Shown piece after piece: positions 12,801 to 23,512 of a stretch of 64,000 nucleotides of DNA (position 1 is its first letter; every line of letters begins with the position of its first letter). A program made the position numbers and the translations under genes. The DNA comes from Patiria miniata (taxonomy: Eukaryota > Echinodermata > Asteroidea > Valvatida > Asterinidae): positions 10,343,774-10,407,773 of the forward strand of contig NW_024037071.1 in NCBI RefSeq assembly GCF_015706575.1. Direction: 5' to 3'. The notes beneath the pieces were generated by a model. The model saw only the letters and a list, made by a program, of their open reading frames with translations. It searched no databases and was not told the origin of the DNA.

Positions 12801-15297
12801 ACTTTGATGTAGCAGTGAAGGCTCCAATTGGCAGGAGTTGGAGGCCCTGGAGGGTGCCTGATACTGACCAGCTGGGGGCACTCACTTTGTTATCAGAGGA
12901 CTCTCATTGTTCTCTGTGGCATGTATTGGAGTGCCTGTCCAGTTACCCTTGAAATGACATGGCAGATATTGGAGGGCCATGCAAAAAACATAGGAGATTT
13001 TCTTGAGGCACAATTGGCATGCGTTGGAGGGTCAAGTAGGGTAAGGGTTAAATGAACTATTCCTATTAAAGGAAACTAAAAAACAGCCAGCCAAATTCTG
13101 GTGAGGGACTCGAGTAGGGGAATCAGTTGGTTTAAAAAAGAAAATCTACTTTCGTTTCCCGAAAGAAACTTTTCCCCCCGGTGTAATAGTCATACTGAAA
13201 CCAGAAAGCCTCGTTGCAGTCCGTCCTGCTATGCATAATACCGTCTCCTGTAGTTCAATAAAACAAAAATCATCCTCGATTTTTTCCTTTAATGAACCAC
13301 ATAAGATAAGGAGACGAACAGTCAAGCTGAGTGTTTTGGGTACATTAATGGAGAACCATTTATTCTAATAAGGCTTCTAGGCCAGACCAAATTGAAAAAT
13401 TCTACAAGGCCAAACCACATACATTAGAGTCTATATTGTAACTACATCTAAGAAATAAAAGAGACATCCTCCAAAAAGTATATCCCGAACAACTAGATTG
13501 TGGGTAGTTGACAATAAATTTAAAAAGTTACTTGCTGGTAGGACGATATACATGTAGTATAGGTACAATTTGTATAGTATTTGAAAACATTTATGAAGTT
13601 CTTGGCAATGCTTTTGAAAAAGGCTGTGTCAATTTTAACCTTTGCTCAGGGGAGAGGGTAATATATGCTTGGAATGCCTCAGATTTCCAGTCCCCCATCA
13701 TTTTGACTATTTCACAAGGAAGGCAGATTGCTAAGCCCAAGTTGCCCCTCCTCTGTGAAAACTGTGAGTGCCAAACTGTGATGGACGGAGCTTTAATTTA
13801 GTCAGCAGTTAGCTGCCGCTTGGATCAGAATGAAGCTGATCGCACTTGCCTTCACAATATACGCATTTCATATTACATAGCGACAATACTAATTATTTAA
13901 CAGGTTGCTATGCAAAACCATCTGTTTCCATGAATAATGAGGGCGAGTACTTTGAAACAGGATGTGGGAGGCCTCCCATGTGGGGGCCATCGACCAACAC
14001 TGACCATGAGTTGTGGTAAGTGTTGTTTGTGCATCAAATGTATACTGTCTCCTGTAGTTCAATAAAACAAAAATCATTTTTGCTTTTTTCCCGTATGCAA
14101 ACTTTAGGCGACAACTCCTAAGGTTTTCCGAGATGTGTCCTTCCAAAGATAGGATGCCATGCCCACTTTTTTTTGCACTCGCGAGTTGCTAACATTAATT
14201 AACAGGGTGTTTTGAGGCTGCAGCTTTGAAATAAATCATAATCTTTCAGAATCTATACCATCAGCACTAGCCTGTCTCTTCTCATTTCAGAATTAGCCCC
14301 TCAAATTTGAATTTTTTTTCCACAGGCGAAAATCAAAAAGTCAATTTTCAAGGGGCTCCTGTCAGCCCAGGATCTGTCACAGACGGCATAGTGATGTTGC
14401 ATTCCTTTTATTTGTGGACAAGTATGTCTGCAATAGGAAGAATAACTACATTGAAGGAGTAGAGAGGCTCTAAAAAAGGTTCCATGATGACAGAGCCACG
14501 TCAGTACAGAGTTTAACTCACCGGGAACATTTCCCACTGAAAGACATTGTCATTTAATCAAACACGAACCACAAAGAAGTCTATTTGTTCTGACGGTCTG
14601 CACAAGAGACGCGATAAAAGACACTGGCGGCCACGGCGCGCGAGGCGCCATCTGCTCGAACCGGCAACTCGACTGATTGACGAGAGCGTCCTTCAAAGTT
14701 GCCTTTCGCAAAGAAGAATGAGCTAATAGTTTCAGGTATAAAACTTTATCCAGAAACTTCTCGTTCGTTTAATATCTCCTGTGTTGCAAAAGATGTACAT
14801 GTACATGTAGTGGTGAAGCAAGGGTTATCAGGTGGGGCCTGGGGTATGGAAAGGATAATACATGCAGAGGTGTTTTGCATTCAGATGCAAAGTACGTTTT
14901 CTGTTTATTTGCAGGTTTAAGTGGATGAGTGATGCCAAGCCCCCCCCCCCCATGTGCTTATAATTCACTTCCAGTGCGTAGCACTGGCTTATGTTCTAGT
15001 CCAATTAAAAACTTGTTAGTTCCAGTACCTCTGATCCCGAGTCCTATTATAGAGAAGGGTGCTTACCTCATCGGTCGCGGTGGGGGAGTAACACATAAGG
15101 ATTGTAAAGCTGGTCATATTGAGTGCTAAGCCAACCATGGTGATGACATTGCAGTTGATTCTTGGTGGGATCATACTAAACAGCCGACACCACAACACTT
15201 GCATGATAGGATCCAGAAGGGTTCTCCCTTCCACCACGTACCGGTGGTCCCTCACCCGTTCCATCTGCTTCGGGGTTAACACCCTGCCCCTTTTCAT
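3859..15297 (-). CDS. CHPT1-like: Choline/ethanolamine phosphotransferase, 8 exons, 392 aa
   Basis: Membrane enzyme of the CDP-alcohol phosphatidyltransferase family, which transfers phosphocholine or phosphoethanolamine from the CDP-alcohol to diacylglycerol in ER/Golgi membranes (last step of the Kennedy pathway). Exons in coding order: 15297-15067, 12438-12282, 9762-9621, 8651-8567, 8245-8129, 7420-7268, 5809-5684, 4026-3859. All joins are GT-AG and the frame stays open for 393 codons including TAA. Family landmarks are an N-terminal 'LTPKQMERVRDHRY' block, 'SPTATDE', 'DALDGKQ' (residues 97-103), 'DHASDS' (121-126), 'AHWQTYISGVVRFG', 'GTSV', 'MSNKLM' and 'AYMTKS'. Several hydrophobic stretches fit a polytopic protein. 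Length matches the family (about 390-415 aa). The start at 15297 is the first in-frame ATG; an acceptor at 15380 leaves room for an upstream 5' exon. Oddity: the DG-x2-AR-x8-G-x3-D-x3-D signature reads CL for AR and A for G, with three extra residues. A degenerate inverted copy lies at 33.5-52.5 kb. Confidence 0.9.
4344..5013. mobile_element. Foldback remnant of a Penelope-like element
   Basis: Two inverted arms (about 4344-4458 and 4880-5013) share outer ends reading GTAGAAAGAYTGCGGGTAAC. The inner arms include 'GTTCTACACTCAGCCAACCGG' in near-match form. The middle holds a GIY-YIG-type endonuclease tail fragment listed separately. The outer end GCGGGTAACACCATGTGG is shared with the palindrome at 48.16-48.56 kb, so the two belong to one family. 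It sits in the intron between exons 7 and 8 of the phosphotransferase gene or at its edge. Confidence 0.6.
4516..4686 (+). pseudogene. C-terminal fragment of a Penelope-like endonuclease
   Basis: The frame starting at 4516 reads through 'EDDYRIHWDQARII', 'RRITEAIEIHRHNTVTQ' and 'DIGFHMNDI' before TAG at 4684. This W-x-x-ARI...EAI-I...N..DIG pattern is the C-terminal tail seen after the GIY-YIG nuclease of Penelope-like retroelements. The reverse transcriptase and the catalytic GIY-YIG part are absent, so it is a dead fragment. Identification rests on motif spacing only; a profile search would settle it. Confidence 0.6.
5033..5212. mobile_element. MITE built of GTCCGACGCCTCATAA repeats
   Basis: The left end is a direct repeat of AAGTCCGACGCCTCATAAGT. 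The right end carries the same unit inverted (GGACTTATGTGGCGTCGGAC). The body has diverged units such as CATAGCTCCGACGCTTCTTAAG. The larger relative at 61.0-61.6 kb has the same composition. No coding capacity. Confidence 0.6.
6359..6640 (-). pseudogene. 3' end of a LINE reverse transcriptase ORF, broken
   Basis: On the minus strand one frame reads 'PRALSLWNYLPGTCFPPTYD' and then 'LSCFKGNVNSFL'. This is the well-known C-terminal block of CR1/Jockey-type ORF2 proteins (FFPR-x-LWN-x-LP ... FK-x2-L). The 'NSFFP' that should precede it lies in a neighbouring frame, so a frameshift is present. No RT catalytic part is nearby. It lies in the intron between exons 6 and 7 of the phosphotransferase gene. 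Confidence 0.6.
10330..10665. repeat. Interspersed repeat, copy 1 of 3 (GTGTGGACCT family)
   Basis: This segment shares the ordered blocks 'TTTTACTCACACTGTGAA', 'CTGTTTTCCAGAGAGGGGG' and 'TTGTGTGGACCTG' with 22.43-22.70 kb and 22.83-23.11 kb. Short inverted GTCCACACA/TGTGTGGAC pairs sit near its end. Non-coding; the mobile class is not clear. It lies in the intron between exons 2 and 3 of the phosphotransferase gene, just after a run of about 27 C at 10169-10195. Confidence 0.6.
11200..11385. repeat. Interspersed repeat shared with 51.86-52.04 kb
   Basis: Blocks such as CTGCCACCATTTCAGTCATG, 'AACCAGACTATTTGTCCTTCC' in variant form and 'CAACATGATAATGGT' recur in reverse complement and the same order at 51.86-52.04 kb. 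Here it is in intron 2 of the intact gene; there it is after exon 7 of the pseudogene. The positions are not equivalent, so it is a dispersed element, not a leftover of the gene duplication. Confidence 0.6.
11823..12136. mobile_element. Harbinger-type MITE, TTA target duplication
   Basis: The left end starts GGCCAAAAAAAGTCTCCGG and the right end finishes CCATTTTTTGGCC. TTA flanks both sides (11820-11822 and 12137-12139). A 3-bp TWA duplication is the hallmark of PIF/Harbinger transposons. A second copy in reverse orientation sits at 42112-42485 inside the MULE transposase gene. The open frame at 11850-12074 is internal MITE sequence and not a gene. Confidence 0.75.
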
Positions 15298-15759
15298 CTT
15301 GCCTCGATTTGTAGATTGCTGCAAGTTTAGTAGAGTTTGAAAGAACAACCATGGGTGGGCATGGACTTTAGACCAGTTCCTAATTGAGGGAGAGAAAAAA
15401 AAATCACACTTAATGTTTACTTTATCTCATGGGCAATTCCACACCTAAGCGGACATGACACAACAAAATTCAAATGCATGTGACTTAAACAAGTTTGGCG
15501 TCAAATGAAAGCTAAAAGTCTATATTTTCAAGATTTGAAGTCGGAATTTTATTTTTGATACATTTCGGTACCTAAAAATAAGATTACGTAATAATCCTGT
15601 TTTAATCCTAAAAATGTGATTAATAGTGATATGAAAGTATCTACCAATACAAACACAAAAATATGTACTAATGCCATCAGTTTCTGTCATGAGAAGGTAT
15701 AGGTCATGAAAAACTGACTGAAACTTTTTTTTTTTACGTTTTGCGTAATTTGTTTCGTA

Positions 15760-17582
15760 CGGAAGCCCGTTCGTGCCAGATTTTAAAAGTGAAAAATATT
15801 TTTATTGCGAAATAACGCAATAGTTTTTGCGAAATAACGCAATAGTTTTGCGAAATAACGCAATAGTTTTGCGAAATAACGCAATACTATTACGAAATAA
15901 CGCAATACTTTTGCGAAATAACGAAAAAGTATTGCGAAATAACGCAATAAATGTATTGCGAAATTACGCAAAAGTTTTGCGGAAAAAAGCAATAGTATTG
16001 CGAAATAACGCAATAGTTTTTGTTATATAAACCCAATTTTTTTGAGAAAAAATGCATGAGTCCGAATGGTTGAACCTATAAGCCTACTTCGGCCTACTTT
16101 AGGCCTACTTATAGGCAAACTCTCACGTCATATTTTCTGACAGATACAGTTTTTATGGTGTATAAAACCCACCCTGCATGGCGGATCCTGGATTTGTAAA
16201 GGAGGTTAGCGGAGGACAAGTAATAAATAGGACCAAAGACCTAAAGCAGTGACTAGAGGTTGTATAACCAGATTGCTATTTCACGAATCTAAGAGAACAT
16301 TGGGATTTTCGACCCAGTTGGCATTTTTAGTCATACCATGTTTCCGTATGTACACGTACGTGAGTGGCTACACGGGCACATGCATTTTGCCGTCGACTGG
16401 GCAACCATCACTGTGTAGGCGGTCGACTTAATAACTGAAGGGCGATACCATTGTTCAGTGGGGGTGAATATCTGTGTCAGGGGATGACGTGTACAAAGTG
16501 TGCGTTTAAAAAACCTGTAAACTTGGCAGCCAACCTGTGAAAACAACACCATTGAATCGTGTGCGTCGTTTGTATGAGTTCTCTGCCCCTTCCGAACAAG
16601 CACATTTTCAACGGGCCCTGCACTAGTTGTTACAATACGAATGCACTGTGGATGCATAATTAAATTCAAATGATTATTAACATTCTAAAGTTTGTTTCCT
16701 TCAGGTGCATGGGTAAAACGCAGTACTTGTAGTTGCGAGGGAATCATTCAGTTCTCTTCTGTCAGCACGCGTTCGTGCTTGGTGGCCATTTTGAGTCGGT
16801 TGTGTTTAACAAAAATCAGAACGCACATGATTCAATACGGGGGGGGGGGGGGGGGGTGGGGTGGGGGGGTGAAAAGATAATAAAGACCTTAAAACTTGTT
16901 CCCCCCGGCAAAAATGCCACAGAAATGTCTATTATGGCAACGCTTTCTGAAAAGATCAAACATAGGCCTTCTGGTTTTCAGAACCCCGCCCCTTTCAAAA
17001 CAAAACCGTACCACGACAAGAGCACAGCGGATAAAAACGCAACAGGACGAACAGGAACTTCAAGAACATTTCATCAAAATGGACAAATAAAGGCCAAACT
17101 GAACATCTGGGATGAAGTTTGTACACGACAGTATTGCGTTATTTCGCAATAAGTATTGCGTTATTTCGCAATAAGTATTGCGTTATTTCGCAATCAGTAT
17201 TGCGTTATTTCGCAATAGTATTGCGTTATTTCGCAATAGTATTGTGTTATTTCGCAATAGTATTGCGTTATTTCGCAATAAGTATTGCGTTACTTCGCAA
17301 TAAGTATTGCGTTATTTCGCAATCAGTATTGCGTTACTTCGCAATAAGTATTGCGTTATTTCGCAATACTATTGCGTTATTTCGCAATACTATTGCGTTA
17401 TTTCGCAGTACATTTATTGCGTTATTTCGCAATACTATTGCGTTATTTCGCAATACTATTGCGTTATTTCGCAATAGTATTGCGTTATTGCGCAAAACTA
17501 TTGCGTTATTTCGCAAAACTATTGCGTTATTTCGCAATAAAATATTTTTTCACTTTTAAAATCTGGCACGAACGGGCTTCCG
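15760..17582. mobile_element. Inverted-repeat element with minisatellite arms
   Basis: Ends are CGGAAGCCCGTTCGTGCC and its reverse complement, each flanked by TA (15758-15759 and 17583-17584). Both arms continue through 'AGATTTTAAAAGTG' into a tandem array of a roughly 19-bp unit whose core TTGCGTTATTTCGCAA is nearly self-complementary. The left arm has about 12 units (15803-16020) and the right arm about 22 (17131-17545). Because the unit is nearly palindromic, both strands give long open frames of LRYFAI- or LRNNAIV-type repeats, which are not proteins. The centre (16030-17120) holds no recognisable gene. Confidence 0.7.
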
Positions 17583-17793
17583 TAGTTTTGCTTCAGTGAC
17601 TTCTAATATTTCAGCCTTCGAAAATGTCCTTCCGTTACCGAAAAAATACATATTTTTAATTTATTTTTAAAACTTGCAGCATGAATGCAGTGAAAGTTAT
17701 TGTGCAAAGCAAGTTTAGGTAGGCCTTCAATATGACATTACAACTGACACTTCTGTACACTTCTCGTTTTTTAATTACAATTAATTAAATCAC

Positions 17794-17840
17794 GTCCTTC
17801 CGTTACCAAATTGGTAACGGAAGGACGGTAACGGAAGGAC
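17794..17840. repeat. Cluster of three GTCCTTCCGTTACC motifs
   Basis: One copy on the plus strand (17794-17807) faces two adjacent copies on the minus strand (17813-17826 and 17827-17840), giving a foldback with a five-base loop. Other exact copies are at 17626-17639, 19690-19703, 19704-19717 and 20035-20048, and a variant is near 19872. Clustered direct and inverted short motifs near element ends often serve as transposase binding sites; that role is inferred. Confidence 0.7.
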
Positions 17841-18469
17841 AAATGTTATTTTTATCAAATGTTACGACATTTTGCGCTCATGTTTGAAAAATGAAAATCA
17901 CTGCAACTACATGCATGTATAATGACAGGCATGCAACTGGGAAATCACAAAAAAAAGAGGAAATTCAATTTTTTTCACAGACTTTGTACAGTGTTTTTCT
18001 ATTTTCAATGGCACACATGGGAAGTAAAAAAAGAGGAAATCAGCTGATCCGAGGAAAAGTTGCATGCCTGTAATGAGCATTGGAAGGACATTTATGTGAA
18101 CCACCTTCACAAAGGTGGTATAAGCAGGGCAAGGTGTTAGCCCAGGTTGGACGAAGTCTTCATTGCAATACGACTAACGTCCAGGACAAGACTTTTCTAC
18201 ATGAAACCATCCCAACATTTTTACCAGAGTTTTGTATGTTTTACCTCGTTATAGAAGCTTATTTCACGCCTACATACTCTATGTATCCTTATCTATTGGC
18301 CACTTGGTTCAGGAATTCCATATGCGATGCTGACTGACGTTAATCAGGAAAATAAACTCCAAAGCAACGTTAAACTTGTTCGTGTTTGTAGTCTCTTTTC
18401 ATCAGTTTATTCACAGGTCGTACGTCATGTACAATGTACATGATATGTACAAATGTACGTGCGTACGAT

Positions 18470-18730
18470 CCGAAAGCGCGCACGCACGCTAGCGCCCTCA
18501 TTTGTTTAGTTTTGGTTGAACCGTGACGTCACTCCAGCCAACCGATGTCACGAAAACGCTCAACCAATGACCAAAGCCGAAGTGTGTTTCTGTAACTGGC
18601 GCGAAAACACACTCGGTCATTGGATTAGCGACCGCGCCTTCAAGTAAGTGCGCGTGGAGCTAGAACTTTCCCAACTTTCGCCCAAAACAACGTGGAGAGA
18701 GAGAGAGCTAACACGCATGCGCGGTTGGCC
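18470..18730. promoter_or_regulatory. CpG-rich block with CRE, CCAAT and E2F-like sites
   Basis: In otherwise AT-rich DNA this block has a perfect CRE palindrome TGACGTCA (18524-18531), CCAAT boxes in both orientations (18564-18568 and 18619-18623) and an E2F-like TGGCGCGAAAA (18597-18607). The CCAAT boxes lie in the arms of an inverted repeat (CCAATGACC...GTGTGTTT against AAACACAC...GGTCATTGG), with the E2F-like site spanning the loop and the start of the right arm. No coding exon follows on either strand within the next 2 kb. It may be an element-borne promoter or a chance cluster. Confidence 0.35.
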
Positions 18731-20693
18731 ACACCAAAATACTTCAATGTTACTGTACACGATTGACTCTCAGAAAGTGACTATAATACATAACCACAAT
18801 ACAATCATGTATCGATATTATTACTAATATAATCATAAATGAGGTTTCATAAATCACATACCCCTACATGTACAACGTGTACAATGTAAATGTACATATA
18901 TGGAGTTGTTGCAGAAAATCAAATCATAAAGTTGCTTCCATCACCACTCATGGACAATAGAGAAAGATACAATTTCTGTGAAGCCATTCCAGAAGCAAAT
19001 TAAGTCAAAAATGAGATGGCAGAAAATACCGGTACTATTGGGCACTTTCATACAATTTACATGTGTAAGACATGTGAGGTGCAATTTTTTGACAAATCAA
19101 GTTAACACTACTTCAGTTTGGATGTTTATAAATTAATTTTTGTGAATACTCTAAATCATTATAATTTGATTTCAAACATTGAAATTAGAGTTCAATTTAA
19201 AGCAACACCTAAAACATTTGTTTAAAGCATAATGATTCTGAAGCCATCAGTTCTACCGGAAGATGTCACAGTTTTAACTGAAATGTACATGTAGGCTGGT
19301 CGCCCCCCCCCCCCCCCCACCCTTTAGGTAAACCACTGAACCTACCGGTATTATAATTAAAAGTTGTTGGTGAACATGTAACCAATATACTAAAGTGTTC
19401 AAATACTGTGTATTTAAACTTTTAAGGATTGAGGTGATGGGTTTGAAGTCTATTTCTGTAGTAGTCTTGTGCTCGTGAATTATGTGTTTTTGGTTGTTTT
19501 CGTTTTTCATTTATTAACATTAATTAGCAGGCACCTATCTTTATCTCAATAGTTTCTTGAGTACAATTATTGATGCCAGGTCTGCATATTGTTGATTTCA
19601 CATTCAGTTACACATTTCAGCAATTTGTTTCACTTGTATAATTAGTGTGAATTAACATTTTGTTCATGCCATAATTGAGTAAACCTTTTGTCCTTCCGTT
19701 ACCGTCCTTCCGTTACCAAATTATAATCCACTTAAGACGTTGTAATTACATTACCGAAACACTTAAATTCAAATGAAAGGTGGTATTTCCTACCTTTAAA
19801 ATAAAATTGCCCCATAAAATTCACAGAGTTTACGCAAAACACATGCAAGTTGGAAAACCCTTGTCTGTTTTACCGTCCTTTCGTTGCCGACCTCATGAAT
19901 ATTCATAATTCATGAACGAGAGGTATTCATGCCCCCCAAAAGTGTGGAAATTGAAGGTAGCATTATAGCAATACATTATTGTACAATTTGTTTGCTGTCA
20001 CTAATAACAGTGTCTGTGATACATGAGTGAAAACGTCCTTCCGTTACCGTGGAATTGCCCTCATGTAAATAACTGCAGATGTTGGGACCATGAAGTTTGG
20101 GGCGCAAAAGATCAATGTGTGATCAAACGCGCAAAAGATCAATGTGTGTGATACAGCTCCACAGCTTGCCCAATTGACCTTGCGATTTGCATACCACATG
20201 CAACACGCTGGCCACGTGCACTCCAGTCATTGGGGGAAAACTTTGACGAAAAAATGATCAGCGGTTTCTGACACCCGGCACTCAACACCTAAAACAGCTG
20301 AGCACCAAAACTAGTCACTCAACCAGCGGTCTCACCTAACAACGATCACCTAAACCACAACTGTAACAATCAGTCCCAAAACCTTCTAAATAGAGCGCGC
20401 AATCGCCCAGGCACGCCCCTATCAGGGTGACCGTAAGGTCATGGCCAAATTCTGCTAAATGTGCTTCAAAAATCTGTCAGATTTATCAAAAATCTGCCAA
20501 ATTTCACAGAATCACTCGAAATACACCATAAACACTTAAAAATCACATGCAGATGTTGTAATATTGCCTTAATTGAGGTTCAAATTACATTATAAACAAT
20601 CTATGTCACATAACGATATGATGAAATTGCGTAAATTGCAAGCAAAACGCGATTGCGTCACGACGAAATAGATAGCTTGTTTGCAGTGAATCC

Positions 20694-21149
20694 TAGCCTT
20701 TAGTCAAGTCCCACGCGCCTATACTCGGACCATCCGGATACGTGACGCACCCCGGATGCATGATGCTAGCAAGAGCGGCGAAGCCGCGAGGGCCTTTACT
20801 TTCTCGTGGAACTAATCACTTATTCATTTATTCACGTAATATAAATCAAGCAATATAAACCAATCATCTAACGGTGGTTTGCGGTTACCATGCTGGTGCG
20901 CGTGCTGTCTGGCGCCAGACGACGGCCGATTTACGTTAGTAATTCTGCATTTTCATTGGTCAATTCACAACGGGTCATGCATTATGCATGTCTTCCAAAT
21001 CGGAAGACAAATGTAAAGAAAAACATAAGCGTTCTCCACGAGATGGTAAAGGCCCTCGCGGCTTCGCCGCTCGTGCTAGTCTTTTTATGTGTCAGCATCC
21101 GGGGAGCGTCACGTGTCCGGGTAAGCCCGTGGAACTTGACTAAAGGCTA
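20694..21149. mobile_element. MITE with TAGCCTTTAGTCAAG inverted ends
   Basis: The left arm begins TAGCCTTTAGTCAAGTCCCACG and the right arm ends CGTGGAACTTGACTAAAGGC plus TA. The arms also share GGCGAAGCCGCGAGGGCCTTTAC and its reverse complement. Flanks GTGAATCC and GTGAACCC could be an 8-bp target duplication with one change, as for hAT elements. The open frame at 20890-21150 lies within it and ends in the terminal repeat, so it is not a gene. Confidence 0.6.
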
Positions 21150-21684
21150 AGTGAACCCCTGCTTCAAGACTAGGCAACCTGTCCTATTTTTGCAAGGGTT
21201 TGTTTGAAAAGATTGAAGATTGAAATGCACCATTTTGTTTCAAATTTGCTATGTTTTTCAGTCAAATAACCATTTTTGCAGATATCTGACAGAAATCTGC
21301 CAAAAAACATTCCATTCTGTCAAATTTTCTGTCAAACTCGTTTTTTTAAACAAAAAATCCTATATACCGGCACCACCCAGGTACGTGTAGACGCTAAGTC
21401 ACGTTTACGAACCATGTGCATGTACTAACCCTATGGCGCGCTACACCTATGAGAATTATTAACCAATCAAGTACGTGCAGCAACCCACGGAGCTCGTAAG
21501 CTCCGCCCAGTCACTAACACACAGTGATTAAGTGTTAGTGCTATGGTATGACGTCACAAATAAACACTTTCCGCCACACTAGTAACCAAGATTTTACTTT
21601 TCCAGGTTTACAAAATACTTATTACTTGTTCACCCTTTTCCGAAACAACTAGTTCTAGCTCGCACAATAATGCCATCAACCACT

Positions 21685-22028
21685 TCAGAATCTAACTCTT
21701 TTAATAATCAACTTAATCCTCTCAATTTCATTTACAACATCCTGATCAGGATCCGTATCAAGCTGTTTTTCCCACTGATTCATAGTGTTATTTAAATCCC
21801 TGATCCTATCTTGCTTTGCCTCACATTTCTTCTTGGCATAATTTATAGACAAGAATCTAGAGTTATCCATTCCCATTTAACTTGACAGTCCTCAATATTT
21901 GGATCATTCAGCCATACCTTCAAATTATCATGTAAACCTTGGACATAACGACCAACATGTAGATATGAATTATTAAATGCCCAGTGACCTGAACCTCTTT
22001 CCACACTCAATTTAATAATAAAAAACAC
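21685..22028 (-). pseudogene. LINE ORF2 fragment between endonuclease and RT
   Basis: Two minus-strand frames join across a frameshift near 21860: 'ERGSGHWAFNNSYL...VKWEW' then 'SRFLSINYAKKKCEAKQDRI' followed by a coiled, charged stretch. The G-x-G-x-W-x-FN-S-L ... INYAKKK pattern is the segment just after the endonuclease domain in L1/Tx1- or CR1-like ORF2 proteins. No RT catalytic motif follows, so it is a fragment. Confidence 0.6.
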
Positions 22029-22429
22029 TGCTGAATGTTCTATTCTGATTCCAGAAAAAAATATCAGTATTTACAGTAAGGGCTCAGCGCGCCAACAAAG
22101 AGGGCGCGTTTTTTACCACTTTTCGTGGTGATCGTCAAGTTTCTTCCCACAACCGCCACTGAGTGTTCGGTGTTATTTATGCATTCTTTGCCACCCCCAA
22201 TTAGTTCATCATCGCGCTTTTTAAAGCACTGCAAGTCCTCGATCCGTAGTGGTACAACCATAGCTCCATGCTAGCTCCACAGAGTGGTACAACAGTTCTG
22301 CAACCTTTGAAAATATCGCGACCTATGCAGCCGGAACTCACCGTGCAACAGCACGGAAACTGCTAGCCAATGCAGCGCCCACGCGTTCACAGGTTTACGT
22401 TTTTACAACGACATACCTAGTGTCGACAT

Positions 22430-22700
22430 TCTTTTGTTTTCTGTCGTTAAGAAAACCCGTGGAAAAACTCATTTTACTCACACTGTGAACACTCTTTCGA
22501 CCCCATTTTTTTCTATGATTTACTTTAGTGTTTCTCTTCGTTTGCCACGAATTATCCTAACCGCAAAATGCATCTAAACCTGTTTTCCAAAGAGGGGGAA
22601 ACATTGTGTGGACACGGGCAAGTCCACACAACTTCGATGGGCGATACCTGGTTTATGTGGACCTCTTTTGTTCGGAAGTCCACACAGTGAATGTAATGTT
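22430..22700. repeat. Interspersed repeat, copy 2 of 3 (GTGTGGACCT family)
   Basis: Shares ordered blocks with 22.83-23.11 kb ('CTGTTTTCCAAAGAGGGGG', 'GTGTGGAC...GCAAGTCCACACAAC', 'GTGGACCTCTTTTGTTCGGA'). The two copies are direct tandem neighbours about 400 bp apart. Non-coding. Confidence 0.65.
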
Positions 22701-22829
22701 TGTTCACACAATTGTGTATTTGCCTGCAATCAGCTAACTATTTAGGAAGACCTCCCATATACATCTTGTGTACACGGATCCAAATTGGGGACATCTAGGG
22801 AATTGGGGACCCTATTAACCTCTTTTGTT

Positions 22830-23110
22830 CAACGTACATGTCCACGTTACATACCTAGTGTGGACATTCCTTTGTTTCCGTGTAGTTGAGAAAAACCTGT
22901 GAAAAAAATCATTTTACTAACACTGTGAAAACTCTTTCAACCCTTGAGTGTTTCTCTTCATTTTGCCACGGATAAACCTAACCTAAAAATGCCTCCAAAC
23001 CTGTTTTCCAGAGAGGGGGAAACACTGTGTGGACCTGGGCAAGTCCACACAACGTCGCTGCTACCTGGTTTATGTGGACCTCTTTTGTTCGGAAGTCCAC
23101 ACAGTTAATG
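22830..23110. repeat. Interspersed repeat, copy 3 of 3 (GTGTGGACCT family)
   Basis: Nearest relative is the copy at 22.43-22.70 kb. Both end in 'TTTGTTCGGAAGTCCACACAGT', so the pair looks like a local duplication. It lies directly upstream of a GC-rich stretch (23.2-23.42 kb) whose overlapping open frames on both strands show no domain. Confidence 0.65.
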
Positions 23111-23512
23111 TAAAGCTTGCAGACACACAACGCACAGTGTATGCATGGAAGATCGTACTATTTCCTGGGATGCATATTGCGCCTTCACGGCTGTTCGGTG
23201 TACGACTCAGTTGCACCATCGACAAAGTATCGCATAGTGAAACACAACCCCTGTTGCCGTCGAGACCACGCGCAGCAAGGACGCAGACACGCGCGTGGCG
23301 ATCGACGGCCACCGAAGAAAACTCGGCGACCCGCATTTTCGCTCCGCGGGCGAGAACGACGGCGAGCCGAAAGTGGTCAGCCTGCCCACGACCGATTCCA
23401 CATTTCGAAAACGGCGAAGAGCCGATAGTGGTCAACCTGAGTAGTGTGTTGGGTCTTCATCGGACAAGACAAAAGAATTGTATGCATACATGCACAAAGA
23501 TAATGGACTCAT

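Larger units (their letters stand above)
15431..20060. mobile_element. Candidate 4.6-kb DNA element with 12-bp inverted ends
   Basis: GGGCAATTCCAC at 15431 is matched by its exact reverse complement GTGGAATTGCCC ending at 20060. TCAT lies directly outside both ends (15427-15430 and 20061-20064), a plausible 4-bp target duplication. Seven exact copies of GTCCTTCCGTTACC, on both strands, lie inside, one of them touching the right end. No transposase is visible and a second inverted-repeat element is nested inside (15760-17582). The class is not assigned; a 4-bp duplication would fit Chapaev-like elements, but that is inference. Confidence 0.5.

Noticed and set aside
17119..17559. 146-residue open frame with LRYFAI repeats
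   Set aside because: It is the translation of the TTGCGTTATTTCGCAA minisatellite; the opposite strand is open as well because the unit is almost a palindrome.
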